NCBI GenBank assembly: GCA_022432975.1
Contig: CM039504.1
Coordinates: 4,189,459 to 4,253,458 of the forward strand
Reading direction: 5' to 3'
Origin: Begonia masoniana
Lineage: Eukaryota; Streptophyta; Magnoliopsida; Cucurbitales; Begoniaceae
DNA: 64,000 nucleotides
The notes beneath the pieces were generated by a model, which saw nothing but the letters and a program-made list of their open reading frames with translations, was not told the DNA's origin and searched no databases. Positions 40,988 to 51,345 of this stretch are shown here, in pieces (the first letter of the stretch is position 1; every line of letters begins with the position of its first letter). A program made the position numbers and the translations under genes.

Positions 40988-41488
40988 TCAGCATCTGATA
41001 CTGTTCAAGTTTAAGCCCCACTTAAACTTGTGAGACTTACTTGAAAAGAAATCATGTCTCCTCCTCCATGGTATCACTGAACTATCAGGGTTGTCGCAAC
41101 GAATTGCATTTGAACATGTTGAAGACTCCACACAGGAATCGTTACCATCAAACAGATTCAATGCATAACCCACAGTTTCATCATATCGTCTTGGAGTTTT
41201 AACCTTCCACATGGTTCTGCCTTTGACGATACCATTCTGACGTGAAACTGAAACTGACGACTGAACATCTGTAATAGGCTGACTCACCGGCTCCGATGTA
41301 CCCTTAGATCTCAACCTGAACTTCACCTGAGAACCTGACTTCTTCCTAGTCTTCTCAACCTTTCTCTTAGAAGGTGAATTCACAAACTTTGCAGCCTTAT
41401 TACCCACTACCACATTGACTGTGGAATCCGCGATCTTTGCATGCATCACATATAATGAAGAACATTTTTCTCCTCTCGTCACGATCAA
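40988..41488 (-). CDS. Unassigned 3' ORF of the deleted Copia element, 166 codons
   Basis: The first residues (IVTRGEKCSSLYVMHAKI) match the usual end of a Copia protease/pre-integrase region. The rest, Lys/Arg-rich (SPSKRKVEKTRKKSGSQVKF) with a WRRRHDFFSSKSHKFKWGLN tail, replaces integrase and RT and is not something I recognise. It could be a remodelled linker or captured host sequence. The first Met may not be a real start. Confidence 0.4.
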   Translation of the reverse strand: MIVTRGEKCSSLYVMHAKIADSTVNVVVGNKAAKFVNSPSKRKVEKTRKKSGSQVKFRLRSKGTSEPVSQPITDVQSSVSVSRQNGIVKGRTMWKVKTPRRYDETVGYALNLFDGNDSCVESSTCSNAIRCDNPDSSVIPWRRRHDFFSSKSHKFKWGLNLNSIRC

Positions 41489-41516
41489 TAAACCTCTGGC
41501 AAGATTTCATTTTTCA

Positions 41517-42179
41517 TCACCCTTCGTCGTTAAGCTTGCCAGTTGAGAGCAAATTCTTGCGGATGTCGGGGATGTACTTCACACCTCTCAAAACCAAGGT
41601 GTTGTCGATGTTGGTTTCCAAATGCACATCTCTCATACCAATGGCTTTTGCAACGCCACTATTTTTCATCCTCACACTTTCAAAGTCACCCGGAGTGTAG
41701 GACGTAAAGAAATCGCTCTGCGAAGTGTCATGTATTGAAGCGCTACTATCGATCACCCAACTCGTATCTTGGCAAGCAAAATTTATGACATCCTCGTCAT
41801 ACATACTAAAGAATTCCTCGGTGACTGTGGTTACCTCCTTGCCTGTGTCATTATCGTTCTTCTTCGGTGCTCTGCAATCTTTCTTCATATGACCCTGTTT
41901 GCCACAATTTCAGCACTCAAATGTTCATCGGGACTTGAATTGACTCCTCCCATTCTTGAACTTGGATTTGCCCCTACCACGGTTAGAGTTTTTGTCATTA
42001 TTTCTTCCTCTGTTTTCAACATTCAGAGCTAAGTCTTTCGATGTTTTATCAGAATCAATCTTACGAACCTCCTCGGCAATAATACGATCCCTCACATCGG
42101 TGAATACTAGTTTTGTGCTTCCAACTGAATTACTGACTGCTGCCCTGATAGGCTCCCAGCTAATCGGTAGAGACGCCAA
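41517..42179 (-). pseudogene. Copia zinc knuckle and protease, broken
   Basis: The 42179-41925 segment is the Gag C-terminal part. Near 41900 a CCHC knuckle (C-x2-C-GKQGHMKKDC) has its Trp codon changed to TGA. The 41888-41517 segment has the protease with WVIDSSASIHDT, where the usual catalytic motif is Asp-Ser-Gly. Confidence 0.75.
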
Positions 42180-42191
42180 GAAAATTAGAGC

Positions 42192-42629
42192 TCAAAACTC
42201 ATCCCCAAAATCAATATCCACAGATAGTAATTGATTTACAATAGTATTGAATTCATTTAGATGTGTTGTGACAGAAGTACCATCAATCATCTTCAGATTA
42301 AAAAGCTTCTTCGTAAGAAATACTTTATTATTCGCAGAAGGTTTCTCGTACATATCAGATAGAGCCTTTATCAGACTCGCGATGGTCTTCTCTTTTGCCA
42401 TATTGTGAGCAACGTTTTTGGGTAGCATCAATCGAACGACTCCCAAAACCTGTCTGTCAAGGAGATTCCATTCACTGTCTTCCATCTTCTCAGGTTTCGC
42501 ACTCAATGGAAGATGAAATTTTTTTCCGTACAAGTAATCCTCGATTTGCATTCTCCAAAATGCAAAATCTGTCTCATTGATTTTTTCAATAACATATCTT
42601 GTGCTATTGTCGTCTGTCATCGTTATCAA
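42192..42629 (-). CDS. Copia Gag N-terminal ORF, 145 codons
   Basis: UBN2-type Gag beginning MITMTDDNSTRYVIEKINET, with FAFWRMQIEDYLYGKKFHLP and the LNEFNTIVNQL block. It forms the particle that packages element RNA. It is out of frame with the next piece (42179). Confidence 0.75.
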   Translation of the reverse strand: MITMTDDNSTRYVIEKINETDFAFWRMQIEDYLYGKKFHLPLSAKPEKMEDSEWNLLDRQVLGVVRLMLPKNVAHNMAKEKTIASLIKALSDMYEKPSANNKVFLTKKLFNLKMIDGTSVTTHLNEFNTIVNQLLSVDIDFGDEF

Positions 42630-43723
42630 TAATCAATGCCCCAAAAAATAGATATTTCCCTATCACTTAATCAGTCTAAAAATTCCACAAAGTTTTTATC
42701 TAATATCCACCTAAAAATTCTGAAATCCGTCAACTTTAATCACCAAAATTTCAACACAAAAAATATTTCAGAAATTTCTCAATCAACAGAAATTATTCCA
42801 CCCAACAAATTCCAAGCAAAACTGGAATAAATCTCAAACCAAACTCTACTGGCTCGGCTTATCACAGGTAGCAACGGATAGAGGCAACGACGCAGTGCAG
42901 TTCGTCGTCGGCCGTGCGGTGGGTTCTGATCGGAGTTTGGCTGTTCACGCGGCAGTTCTGCGAACAGGTCAACGGTGGAAGGCTGGGCTCGGAGAGGCGG
43001 CCGAAAAACTCCTCTGCCGATGGTTTCTGTTTTTCGCGGACGGTGGCGACACAGCGGTTCTATTCTTCGTTTTCAATTAGAGTTCTCTATTCCGATCGGT
43101 CAGAGGCGAGATGCTGAAGAACGGTCGGCGTTTCTATTTTTTCGCTTCGCGTGGGCTGCAGCTCAGATAGAACAGAACAAAAGCTTCTCTGTTCGGCGAT
43201 GGACGGCGGACGACAGACGCTTCTTCGCTGTTCTTTTCGGCAAGAAGAACATAACCCTTCTCTGTTCTTCTTCGTGGTGAAGAAGATGAAACCATAAAAA
43301 AAAAACCTTTGCTTTTCACTTTTTATTTCCTGATTTCCTTTTTCCCAACAATCGCAATTCACTTACCGAAATTGAAAATATGAAATTGATCAATACCTTC
43401 GAAAAAATCAAACCTTAAATTTTCGAAAAACAGCTTCAACCTAAAGCTCTGATACCAGTTGTTAGGATTTGACGCCATAATGCACTTGTAACGAATGATC
43501 GAGAAACTGAAAAAGAAAACGAGAAAATAATGGACACCAAATTTTATGTGGAAACCCTAGAAAGAAAAAAACCACGGGCAGATGAGAGAATCACTAATAT
43601 CAAATTTGGTACAATGAGTCTTGCGACTCAAGCATCAATATATAGAGAAAACGTAAAATCCTAATATTGATATACGGTCTCGACCTGACCCAACTAGAAT
43701 TCGGGTCACACCAAATTCTAACA

Positions 43724-43790
43724 GCACCATCACTGCGTGAGGCAGGCTGAAGTGTCCCGTTGGGTGGCGTCTTGGATGTTTCAGATAGAG
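43724..43790 (-). pseudogene. Upstream part of the CYP89-like fragment
   Basis: Minus-strand LYLKHPRRHPTGHFSLPHAV matches the ExxR-downstream RRHPPGHF-LPH region of CYP89-type P450s and leads to the piece at 40543 across the Copia insertion. Confidence 0.7.
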
Positions 43791-43990
43791 GAGAGAGAGA
43801 GAGGAGGGAGGGAAGGGGAAAAAAGACAGTTAGAAGATTTTGAAGGGCACCTGTAGAGCACGTGTAACGAGAAAATTAACGAGAGGAGCCGAATGGCAAA
43901 CGGCGTCAAAGATATGGGCTGTTTGGAATAAACGTTATAGGCCAATTGATCATTGATCTCATACGTTGGGGGCTAAATTGAACTTTTTTC

Positions 43991-44341
43991 TATAATTTTA
44001 TAGAATAAATTATAATTAATCTTACAAGTGTTGAAAATTTTTGAAACTATTCAGGTTATATTTCTATGATATGTTAAAAATTTGGTAAAAATTGTGGTAT
44101 GTGTTTAAGAAAATTTAATTACTCTAGATTAAATTAAAAAAGTTGATAGTGACTTATTACAATTTTTTCTTGCAGCAACGTTACCATGTAAGGATGGTTT
44201 GTACGTAAATTTGTATTGTATTCTTATCTATGATATGTGTCAACACAACATCTTTTCACCTTGTTTGAAAATGCCTGAGAACAAATAATTTTTTTTTTTT
44301 TATTACTTATAACAACTCAATACATAATTTGACAACAGAAT
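43991..44341. other. Duplicated intergenic flank (copy B of 11523-11910)
   Basis: AT-rich, no gene. Closely similar to copy A up to the GATCTGAT seed. Confidence 0.7.
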
Positions 44342-45355
44342 GATCTGATCTGATCGATCTGATCTGATCTGATCTGATCTGATCTGATCTGATCTGATCT
44401 GATCTGATCTGATCTGATCTGATCTGATCTGATCTGATCTGATCTGATCTGATCTGATCTGATCTGATCTGATCTGATCTGATCTGATCTGATCTGATCT
44501 GATCTGATCTGATCTGATCTGATCTGATCTGATCTGATCTGATCTGATCTGATCTGATCTGATCTGATCTGATCTGATCTGATCTGATCTGATCTGATCT
44601 GATCTGATCTGATCTGATCTGATCTGATCTGATCTGATCTGATCTGATCTGATCTGATCTGATCTGATCTGATCTGATCTGATCTGATCTGATCTGATCT
44701 GATCTGATCTGATCTGATCTGATCTGATCTGATCTGATCTGATCTGATCTGATCTGATCTGATCTGATCTGATCTGATCTGATCTGATCTGATCTGATCT
44801 GATCTGATCTGATCTGATCTGATCTGATCTGATCTGATCTGATCTGATCTGATCTGATCTGATCTGATCTGATCTGATCTGATCTGATCTGATCTGATCT
44901 GATCTGATCTGATCTGATCTGATCTGATCTGATCTGATCTGATCTGATCTGATCTGATCTGATCTGATCTGATCTGATCTGATCTGATCTGATCTGATCT
45001 GATCTGATCTGATCTGATCTGATCTGATCTGATCTGATCTGATCTGATCTGATCTGATCTGATCTGATCTGATCTGATCTGATCTGATCTGATCTGATCT
45101 GATCTGATCTGATCTGATCTGATCTGATCTGATCTGATCTGATCTGATCTGATCTGATCTGATCTGATCTGATCTGATCTGATCTGATCTGATCTGATCT
45201 GATCTGATCTGATCTGATCTGATCTGATCTGATCTGATCTGATCTGATCTGATCTGATCTGATCTGATCTGATCTGATCTGATCTGATCTGATCTGATCT
45301 GATCTGATCTGATCTGATCTGATCTGATCTGATCTGATCTGATCTGATCTGATCT
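44342..45355. repeat. (GATCT)n array, about 200 units
   Basis: About 1014 bp, perfect apart from one GATCGATCT slip near 44352. Copy A has only GATCTGATTTGAT at this point (near 11909). Confidence 0.97.
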
Positions 45356-46302
45356 ATCTCAACTTGTTGGAAGATTAAAGTGTTGATTATTTCTCCATAA
45401 ATTGGCCATATTATCCTCGCGTAAATATTTCGAAAAAAAAGAAAGGGAAACTAAATGAGTTGTGCACATGCACGAGGTTGTAATGTGATTTCCAAGTACG
45501 CGAATTCTCATGGAAGCACAGACCTTCTTATAAATTTTCAATTCATAGAAACAATCAATAGAGGGATAATTCATACAGATTCAGAAGAAAATTAGTAGCA
45601 ATGCAATATTGTACCAAATCTAGTATTGATTCAAATTTAACTTTGAACAACCGTGACTGAGCTGAAAAAGTATCAAACCTAACAACATTGAAAAGAGATA
45701 TTTTTGAAGATAACATAGCAATCAAGAGAGAGAGAGAGAGTAAGAAAAGACTATAAAAAAACAGGTTAAGCAAAAGTTTTAAATACAACACCCACCATTC
45801 AAATCGACGTATCAATTCAGACTCACGTTCGCCCAGCATGACCAAAAGAAAACGATAAGTCAATCTAATAATAATAAACTTCTTATAAAAAAATTAATAA
45901 ACCACTTAAAATTTGGTAGATAAAATACAATTTAACCCCTATAAATAGGTAAAAATGATAATTTATACCGTAAATTTGGATAATAAAAAAAACAACTTTA
46001 ATGTATTGATAATGAATAATTTATCTCATACTGTCTTATTTTTTGTTAAAATGATATGTTTTTTTTTCACGTGACTTATTTTAGTTCTAAAAATACTGAA
46101 GCAATCACTCTCTTTCTCTCTCCTAACTAGCTCTCTCCCTCGCTCTTTCCATTTCCGCCATTCTCAGCTGAACCATTGAAGTTGCCACAGAAATATTGAA
46201 CGAGAAGGCCAGGAAGCAACCTCAAATGGAAGGGGAATCCATCCAGGCTTCTCTTCTTGCACGAAAAATTCAACCGGGAAATCAGCGGTTAATCTGCGGC
46301 CT
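45356..46302. other. Intergenic; 5' flank of the AP2/ERF ORF
   Basis: 45356-45905 matches copy A. 45906-46302 does not. From about 46179 an open frame without ATG runs into the AP2 domain ([11 protein letters not shown] before the first Met), so the ORF is probably shortened at its 5' end. Confidence 0.5.
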
Positions 46303-46596
46303 ATGAAGCTGCAGCCCGAGAAAAGATTTCGCGGCGTTCGACAGAGACCGTGGGGGAAATGGGCTGTGGAAATCAGAGACCCCCTGCGACGTGTTCGTCT
46401 GTGGTTGGGAACATATGACACTGCTGAAGAAGCTGCAATGGTTTACGACAACGCCGATATTAAACTCCGGGGACCGGATGCACTTACGAATTTCGCCACT
46501 CCGACGAGTTTTCTGCCGGTAGTTTCCTCAGCTTACAACTCTGGGGAAGAGTCCAACAGCTCTGCACAATTGTGCTTTACAAGGTATATAAATTGA
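46303..46596 (+). CDS. AP2/ERF-domain protein, CRF-like, truncated
   Basis: A 97-codon ORF with a single AP2/ERF DNA-binding domain at about residues 9-66: [50 protein letters not shown]. This is the signature of the cytokinin-response-factor branch of ERFs, nuclear transcription factors. Those proteins are usually 200 residues or longer with an N-terminal CRF domain; here only about 30 residues follow AP2 and no CRF domain is seen. Two changes from usual residues (KWAVEI for [14 protein letters not shown] for YDNAAIKL) and coding-like sequence upstream of the first Met suggest a pseudogene or fragment. Copy A of the duplication lacks it. It could alternatively act as a small single-domain repressor. 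Confidence 0.6.
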   Translation: MKLQPEKRFRGVRQRPWGKWAVEIRDPLRRVRLWLGTYDTAEEAAMVYDNADIKLRGPDALTNFATPTSFLPVVSSAYNSGEESNSSAQLCFTRYIN

Positions 46597-47187
46597 CAAT
46601 CTAGACAGTAACTAGAAATACTAACTAGTAATCCAAACTTAAAGGATATAGTTACATTAAAAGAGCCCAAAATAAAGACTCATACGAGGAAAGGAACGAA
46701 ACATCGTGAAATACATGAGGATATACATTATATATCCTACGACAATAGATATCACTGTAAAAAAGTGGGACGTGGGTGAAAAAGTGGATGGTGTTTCATG
46801 GAAGGGAATGATATGAATTTGATAGCATCAGATATGTTCACGCCCCGTAAAAATACATGATTCACGGCGTTCTTTCAAATCTACCATAAGAAATTTTAAA
46901 AACAACGAGAAACGATGGAGCTCAAGTGGTATTCCCTCCCATGGAGTGCAGAATATCAGAAACTTGGAAGAAAAATATTTCAAACACGCATATAAACGCC
47001 ATTAAAAGGCAAACAGATACATTAAGTTTACAGTCGAACGGGAAGAAGAAAAGAGAGCAAAAGCAAGCTTCCCCTTGTTGGAACGCTGTTTCATAACTTC
47101 ACACGCCTAAAAAGAAAGCAAGAAAGAAGATATTATTATCTTCTGCAAAACGAAGAGGTACGGAGTAATCTTCGAGCAGTGGCTTCT
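46597..47187. other. Intergenic sequence matching 19462-19978
   Basis: Close match to copy A from 46669. No gene seen. Confidence 0.6.
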
Positions 47188-47394
47188 TTAATCACTGTTT
47201 GTTTTGGGGTGGGTTCCATTGAAAGCGAGGAATGGAGCTCGGAAAATTGAGGCGAAGTAGCGGAAGATGGAATCCAGAATCATTTTCTTAACAGACTTTC
47301 TCTTCGCCGGAATCAGACTTCCGACTTTAGCTTTGAAGCGCCGTTCTCCTTTCTCCATCGCCATTTTTGCTTCTGTGTTTACCTTCATCTCCAA
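47188..47394 (-). CDS. Small basic protein, 68 codons, duplicated (copy B)
   Basis: Second copy of the ORF at 19979-20185, same length, with Ala at residue 9 and Arg at residue 45. Start ATG at 47394, stop TAA at 47188. The TATATAAG motif upstream is kept. Sequence beyond the promoter diverges by a short insertion near 47461-47530. Function unknown. Confidence 0.4.
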   Translation of the reverse strand: MEMKVNTEAKMAMEKGERRFKAKVGSLIPAKRKSVKKMILDSIFRYFASIFRAPFLAFNGTHPKTNSD

Positions 47395-47450
47395 TCCCTT
47401 CGTCTCTCTGAGACTCTCCTCTCTGCTCCTCGTTCTAGTGTTTCAACGAC

Positions 47451-47457
47451 TTATATA
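47451..47457 (-). promoter_or_regulatory. TATA box candidate for the 68-codon ORF (copy B)
   Basis: Minus-strand TATATAAG, 57 bp upstream of the ATG at 47394, in the same position as in copy A. Confidence 0.45.
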
Positions 47458-47459
47458 GC

Positions 47460-48620
47460 ATTGAAGTGAGGATTGAGGAAGTTCGTGAGGAAGTTTCCTT
47501 CGTTGCGGAACGGAATCTTCTGTTCCTCCAGTACGAGAAAGGATATTCATTCCCCGACAATTACGAAAATGCCATCATTACATAATTTCATATTTTCTTC
47601 AAAATATCCCCAACTATATCTTGCTCAAGATTTAGAATTTTCACTCTCACCAAAAAAATAATGCAGCCAACCGCTATATTTAGGCGCCAATTAAATTGCA
47701 GAGGAAAAAAAAAAGTCATAATAATTCAAAATCTATTGGAATGGCAGTATCGTAATTAAAATCGAAAAAATGCCCATGAACGAAGAATAAGCAATCCGTC
47801 AAGTCCCGGCCGCATTTTTATCCGGTTGGGTTGACTGTTTGGAAGGACAATAAGGGCAAGGGAAATCAAACACTGCAGAAAAGTCAGTCCGTCTTTGGCA
47901 CGGAGAGTATCCTCGGAAGTCGGTTGGTGAGGACGTTCTACTTCTTTCGCTTATGTGTCGTGTGTGTGGTGTGTTGGAACTTGGAGAAAGAGAGAAAAAT
48001 AGAGATAAGAGGAAAAGAATCAAGTCCTAGCCTAGGGTACAAATACTGTGTCACTTTCTGAAAGTGATATTAATTTTATTTTCTAATTTTATTGATGTGA
48101 TATTCATTATAATTAATAATTTATTTATATAACATATTAATTACACCTACTAATAATTAGTTACAAATTGATAGATAAATGATTTAGGGTAGAAACTAGA
48201 AAGTGACCCCACATGCAAATCCCTAAAGAATCTAGGAAGCTTTTTAAACACAATATATGAAAGGACCAACTAATAATAGATAAATCAACCCAGAATCAGT
48301 CATGTGGTAACCGACTGTTTTCGGCCGGAATTTCGCCCTCTTGCTCATAGAAGACGCAAACCAAAGCTCTTCTTGTGTCATTTTTTTTTTTTTTTTTTTT
48401 TTTTTTTGCAGAACTGGTTTTTGTTACTAATCGGAAAAGAACATTTTTCTTTTTACTGGGAAAATCTGGTACGCAAATTGGGCGGACTTGAGCTTCAAAA
48501 CTTTTGGAATTCATCGGCATGTTTCCGGAACGAGACAGTCAAAAAAGGAGGATGTAGTCATCAAGATGATTGAGATGTTGAAGAAGGGCGTAGATAAAAT
48601 TACAAAGACGAGTTGATGTA
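47460..48620. other. End of copy B and intergenic sequence, no gene seen
   Basis: Similarity to copy A fades at about 48175. The rest is unassigned and includes a poly(T) run of about 28 at 48381-48408. Confidence 0.4.
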
Positions 48621-48659
48621 GTCAAATGAACAACCAAGGACAATCAAGAAGCAATAGAA

Positions 48660-48970
48660 AACCAAGATTCATTGATGATTATAGGAGGACCAATATCGAG
48701 ATCAAGAACAAAGAAAATAAACAAAAGACTACAAATTTTAATCAAAGACATCCAAGAAAAAGAATCATCACAAGATGTGCAACGAGTCATAATATTACTA
48801 AGTGTTGATGAAAAAGTAAGAATTGGAAAAGAAACCCAAAACGTAAGAGATATCTCAAAAATAAAAACTTCTGACATGGTTACCCAACACGACACTACTC
48901 TAGCCCAAGTTTTTTTAACTTCAAAGTTCTTACAAGTGCCACATCATTGGGTTTGGCCCACAATTTAAAT
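48660..48970 (+). pseudogene. Possible Gypsy pol C-terminal tail
   Basis: The frame from 48672 reads GGPISRSRTKKINKRLQILI, resembling the G-P-x-[ST]-R-[AS]-[RK] tail that closes many plant Gypsy polyproteins. It is followed by LTR-like sequence, suggesting the 3' end of an element just left of the LTR at about 48900-49490. Confidence 0.4.
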
Positions 48971-51345
48971 TAAACTCGGGACTCATACTACTTAAACCTA
49001 ATTTTCGCGATCACCATCCACTTGCACCCCTTTCTAAATCACAATTTTCCTTTTCTTGTTTTTAGAAACTTTCTTATTGCCAAATTAGGATATTTTTATT
49101 ATTTCTAATTATGTTATTACCTTATTAAATTTATATCTTTACCTATTTAAGGGAGGCTTGTAATAGATTTTAGGGACTTTTGAATGAATTGATTTTTATG
49201 AAGTTTTTGCTTTGAGGTGAGATCCTTATAATTCTCTTCTTAAGTTCTTGAATTAGAACTTGATTTTCTTCAAGTGTATTCTTGAAAAGATCGAATTTGA
49301 TAGCTTAGGTTCAACCAACGAGTTTGGTTTGCGTCTAGCTACTTTTCTGATAACTTCGGTTCCATCGCTATCTATTGATTGAGGTCAAGTTCCTTCTTTT
49401 TGTTCTTTCAAATCAATAAAGGCATCATTCTCTTTGAATTTCGCATTGCGTGTTGGGTCTAAGATTTCTAATATCTTAGGTTTCGCATCATTTGGTATCA
49501 GAGTGAAGGTTCTTCGATTCAGAGAAACTATCTTTATCGTTCTCGTTATTTTCTTTGTCTCTTTCCCACAAAACCTTTTGATTCTTTTACTTTCATTTTT
49601 AGTTCAAAAAAAAATCTCGAAGATTCAAAAAAAAAATCGTAAGAATACCTCATTTGTATCGAGGATTCACAACCGTAAACTATTCAAGCTTCTCAAAACG
49701 ATATATCCAGAGATCGATTCTAGCAAACACCTTTAGTGGTTTGACTTTATTCTATTCTCGAAAGTTGGATCTTAAGTTTGAAAGTTTGAAATTTTCACGT
49801 TGCACTTGTTGGATTGCATATTGATTGGGTTCTAACTTTAATAACCTATAGAAGAGATTGAGTGGTAAAAGGCAAGAGTGTGAGAATATCTTATAAAAGT
49901 TAAAATTTCAAGCGAAACACGAGTGGAGTGACATTGAACGAGTGTACGTGAGGGAGAAGAGAGCTCCATTTAAATTTCTGCATTTCGATTCAGTTATTTA
50001 AATTTTTGTATTTGAATTCAGTCATTTAAACTTCCGCATTTCAATCCACTCATTTGAATTTCTGCATTTCAATTACGTCATTTAAATTTTCGTATTTTAA
50101 TTCAATCATTTAAATTTTTGCATTTCAATTCAATCATTTAGATTTCCACGAATTCAAATTTTGCAATTTACCTTTTGTGTCATTTATTATTAAAAAAAAA
50201 TCAAAATCATGAGTGGAGAGGAGAATGGGATTGATATAAGAATGGTCATGAGGGTCATACACGATCAATATGAGGCTCTTAATCGAAGGATAAAACGTTT
50301 GAAGAAACCGTCACCTACAAGTCCTCGTGGACGAAAGTTTGACGACTACTATGATCACAATGAAAAACCAAACCGAAAGGAAAGATACGATAGGAACGAT
50401 CGAGAGGATGGAGATCTTAGTGATATCAAGGTCAACATCCCAGCCTTCCAAGGGAAAAGTGATCCCGAAGCCTATTTGGAATGGGAAAGGAAAGTTGATT
50501 CTTTACTCGAGTATCGAAACTACACGGAGGAAAAAAAAGGTTAGGTTGGTCACAATGGAGTTCACCGATTATGCCAGCATCTGGTGAGATCAACTAGTCA
50601 AAACAAGGAGATGAAACGAAGAAACCCCAATTCGCACATGGAAAGTGTGAAAACAATCATGAGTAAAAGGTACGTCCCGTCATATTATTATAGGGATTTG
50701 TATCGAAAACTTTAAAGCCTTACTCAAGGATATATAAGTGTGGAGGAGTATTATAAAGAAATGGAGATGGCCATGATAAAAGCTTACGTTAATGAGGATG
50801 AAGAAGCCACGATGGCAAGGTTTGGGGGAGGACTTAATCGAGAGATTGCTGACATAGTAGATTTGCAACACTATTTGGACATGGAGGAATTACTACACAA
50901 GGCGATCAAAATCGAATGACAACTAAATGCCAAGAAAAGTGCAAAGGTAAACATGACGTCAAATAGTTCGTGGAAACCAAATTGGAAAGGAGAGAAGCCA
51001 AACCCGAGGGAGGACCACAAAGGGAAAATCATGGTTAATAACTTCAACCCGCCGAAAGGAAAGAGCGAGGTTCCAACGCTAACTTGGACTAGAGAAGTCA
51101 AGTGTTATCGATGCCAAGGAATTGGGCACATCGCATCGAATTGTCCCAATAAGTGTGCGATGGTCTTCTTAGAGAATGGCGATATAGAAAGTGTGAGTTC
51201 AAGCGATAATGAGATGTCATCACTAGAAGATTGTAGTGATGTAGACGTGGAGGAGCCGGTCAAAAGAGATTTATTAGTTACAAGGAGAGTCTTAAGTGTA
51301 CAATTAGGTCATGTCAACAACAAGGTATGTAGTATGATCATTGAT
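48970..51345 (+). mobile_element. Degenerate Ty3/Gypsy element, left part (LTR end, PBS, gag)
   Basis: AT-rich LTR-like sequence runs up to about 49490. A tRNA-Met primer site TTTGGTATCAGAG follows at 49491-49503, then a 700-bp leader and gag (50209-51345). The element is split at 51345 by the Sirevirus-like insertion and its polymerase resumes at 63187. The left LTR start could not be fixed. Confidence 0.7.
50209..51345 (+). pseudogene. Ty3/Gypsy gag with zinc knuckle, frameshifted
   Basis: ATG at 50209 opens MSGEENGIDIRMVMRVIHDQ. The conserved capsid block follows (IKVNIPAFQGKSDPEAYLEW). An extra A in an A8 run near 50530 shifts the frame; translation would continue as VRLVTMEFTDYASIW, where a Trp codon has become TGA. 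More stops occur near 50610 and 50920. The C-terminal part has the knuckle CYRCQGIGHIASNCPNKC and the start of protease (NNKVCSMIID), where it is cut by the insertion. Non-functional. Confidence 0.85.

Larger units (their letters stand above)
40544..43723 (-). mobile_element. Deleted Copia element inside the captured P450 fragment
   Basis: The LTRs are 40544-40806 and 43460-43723 (about 264 bp; TGTTAGGATT...TTCTAACA). PBS TGGTATCAGAGC is the reverse of 43446-43457, and a purine tract precedes 40807. Its LTR start resembles that of the element at 12185 (a related family). It encodes Gag, a zinc-knuckle remnant and a protease remnant, but no integrase or RT. P450 sequence continues on both sides; I see no clear 5-bp target duplication. 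Confidence 0.85.

Noticed and set aside
44342..45355. (GATCT)n considered as a telomere-like or centromeric satellite
   Set aside because: The pentamer differs from the plant telomere repeat, and the paralogous segment shows it grew locally from a short seed.
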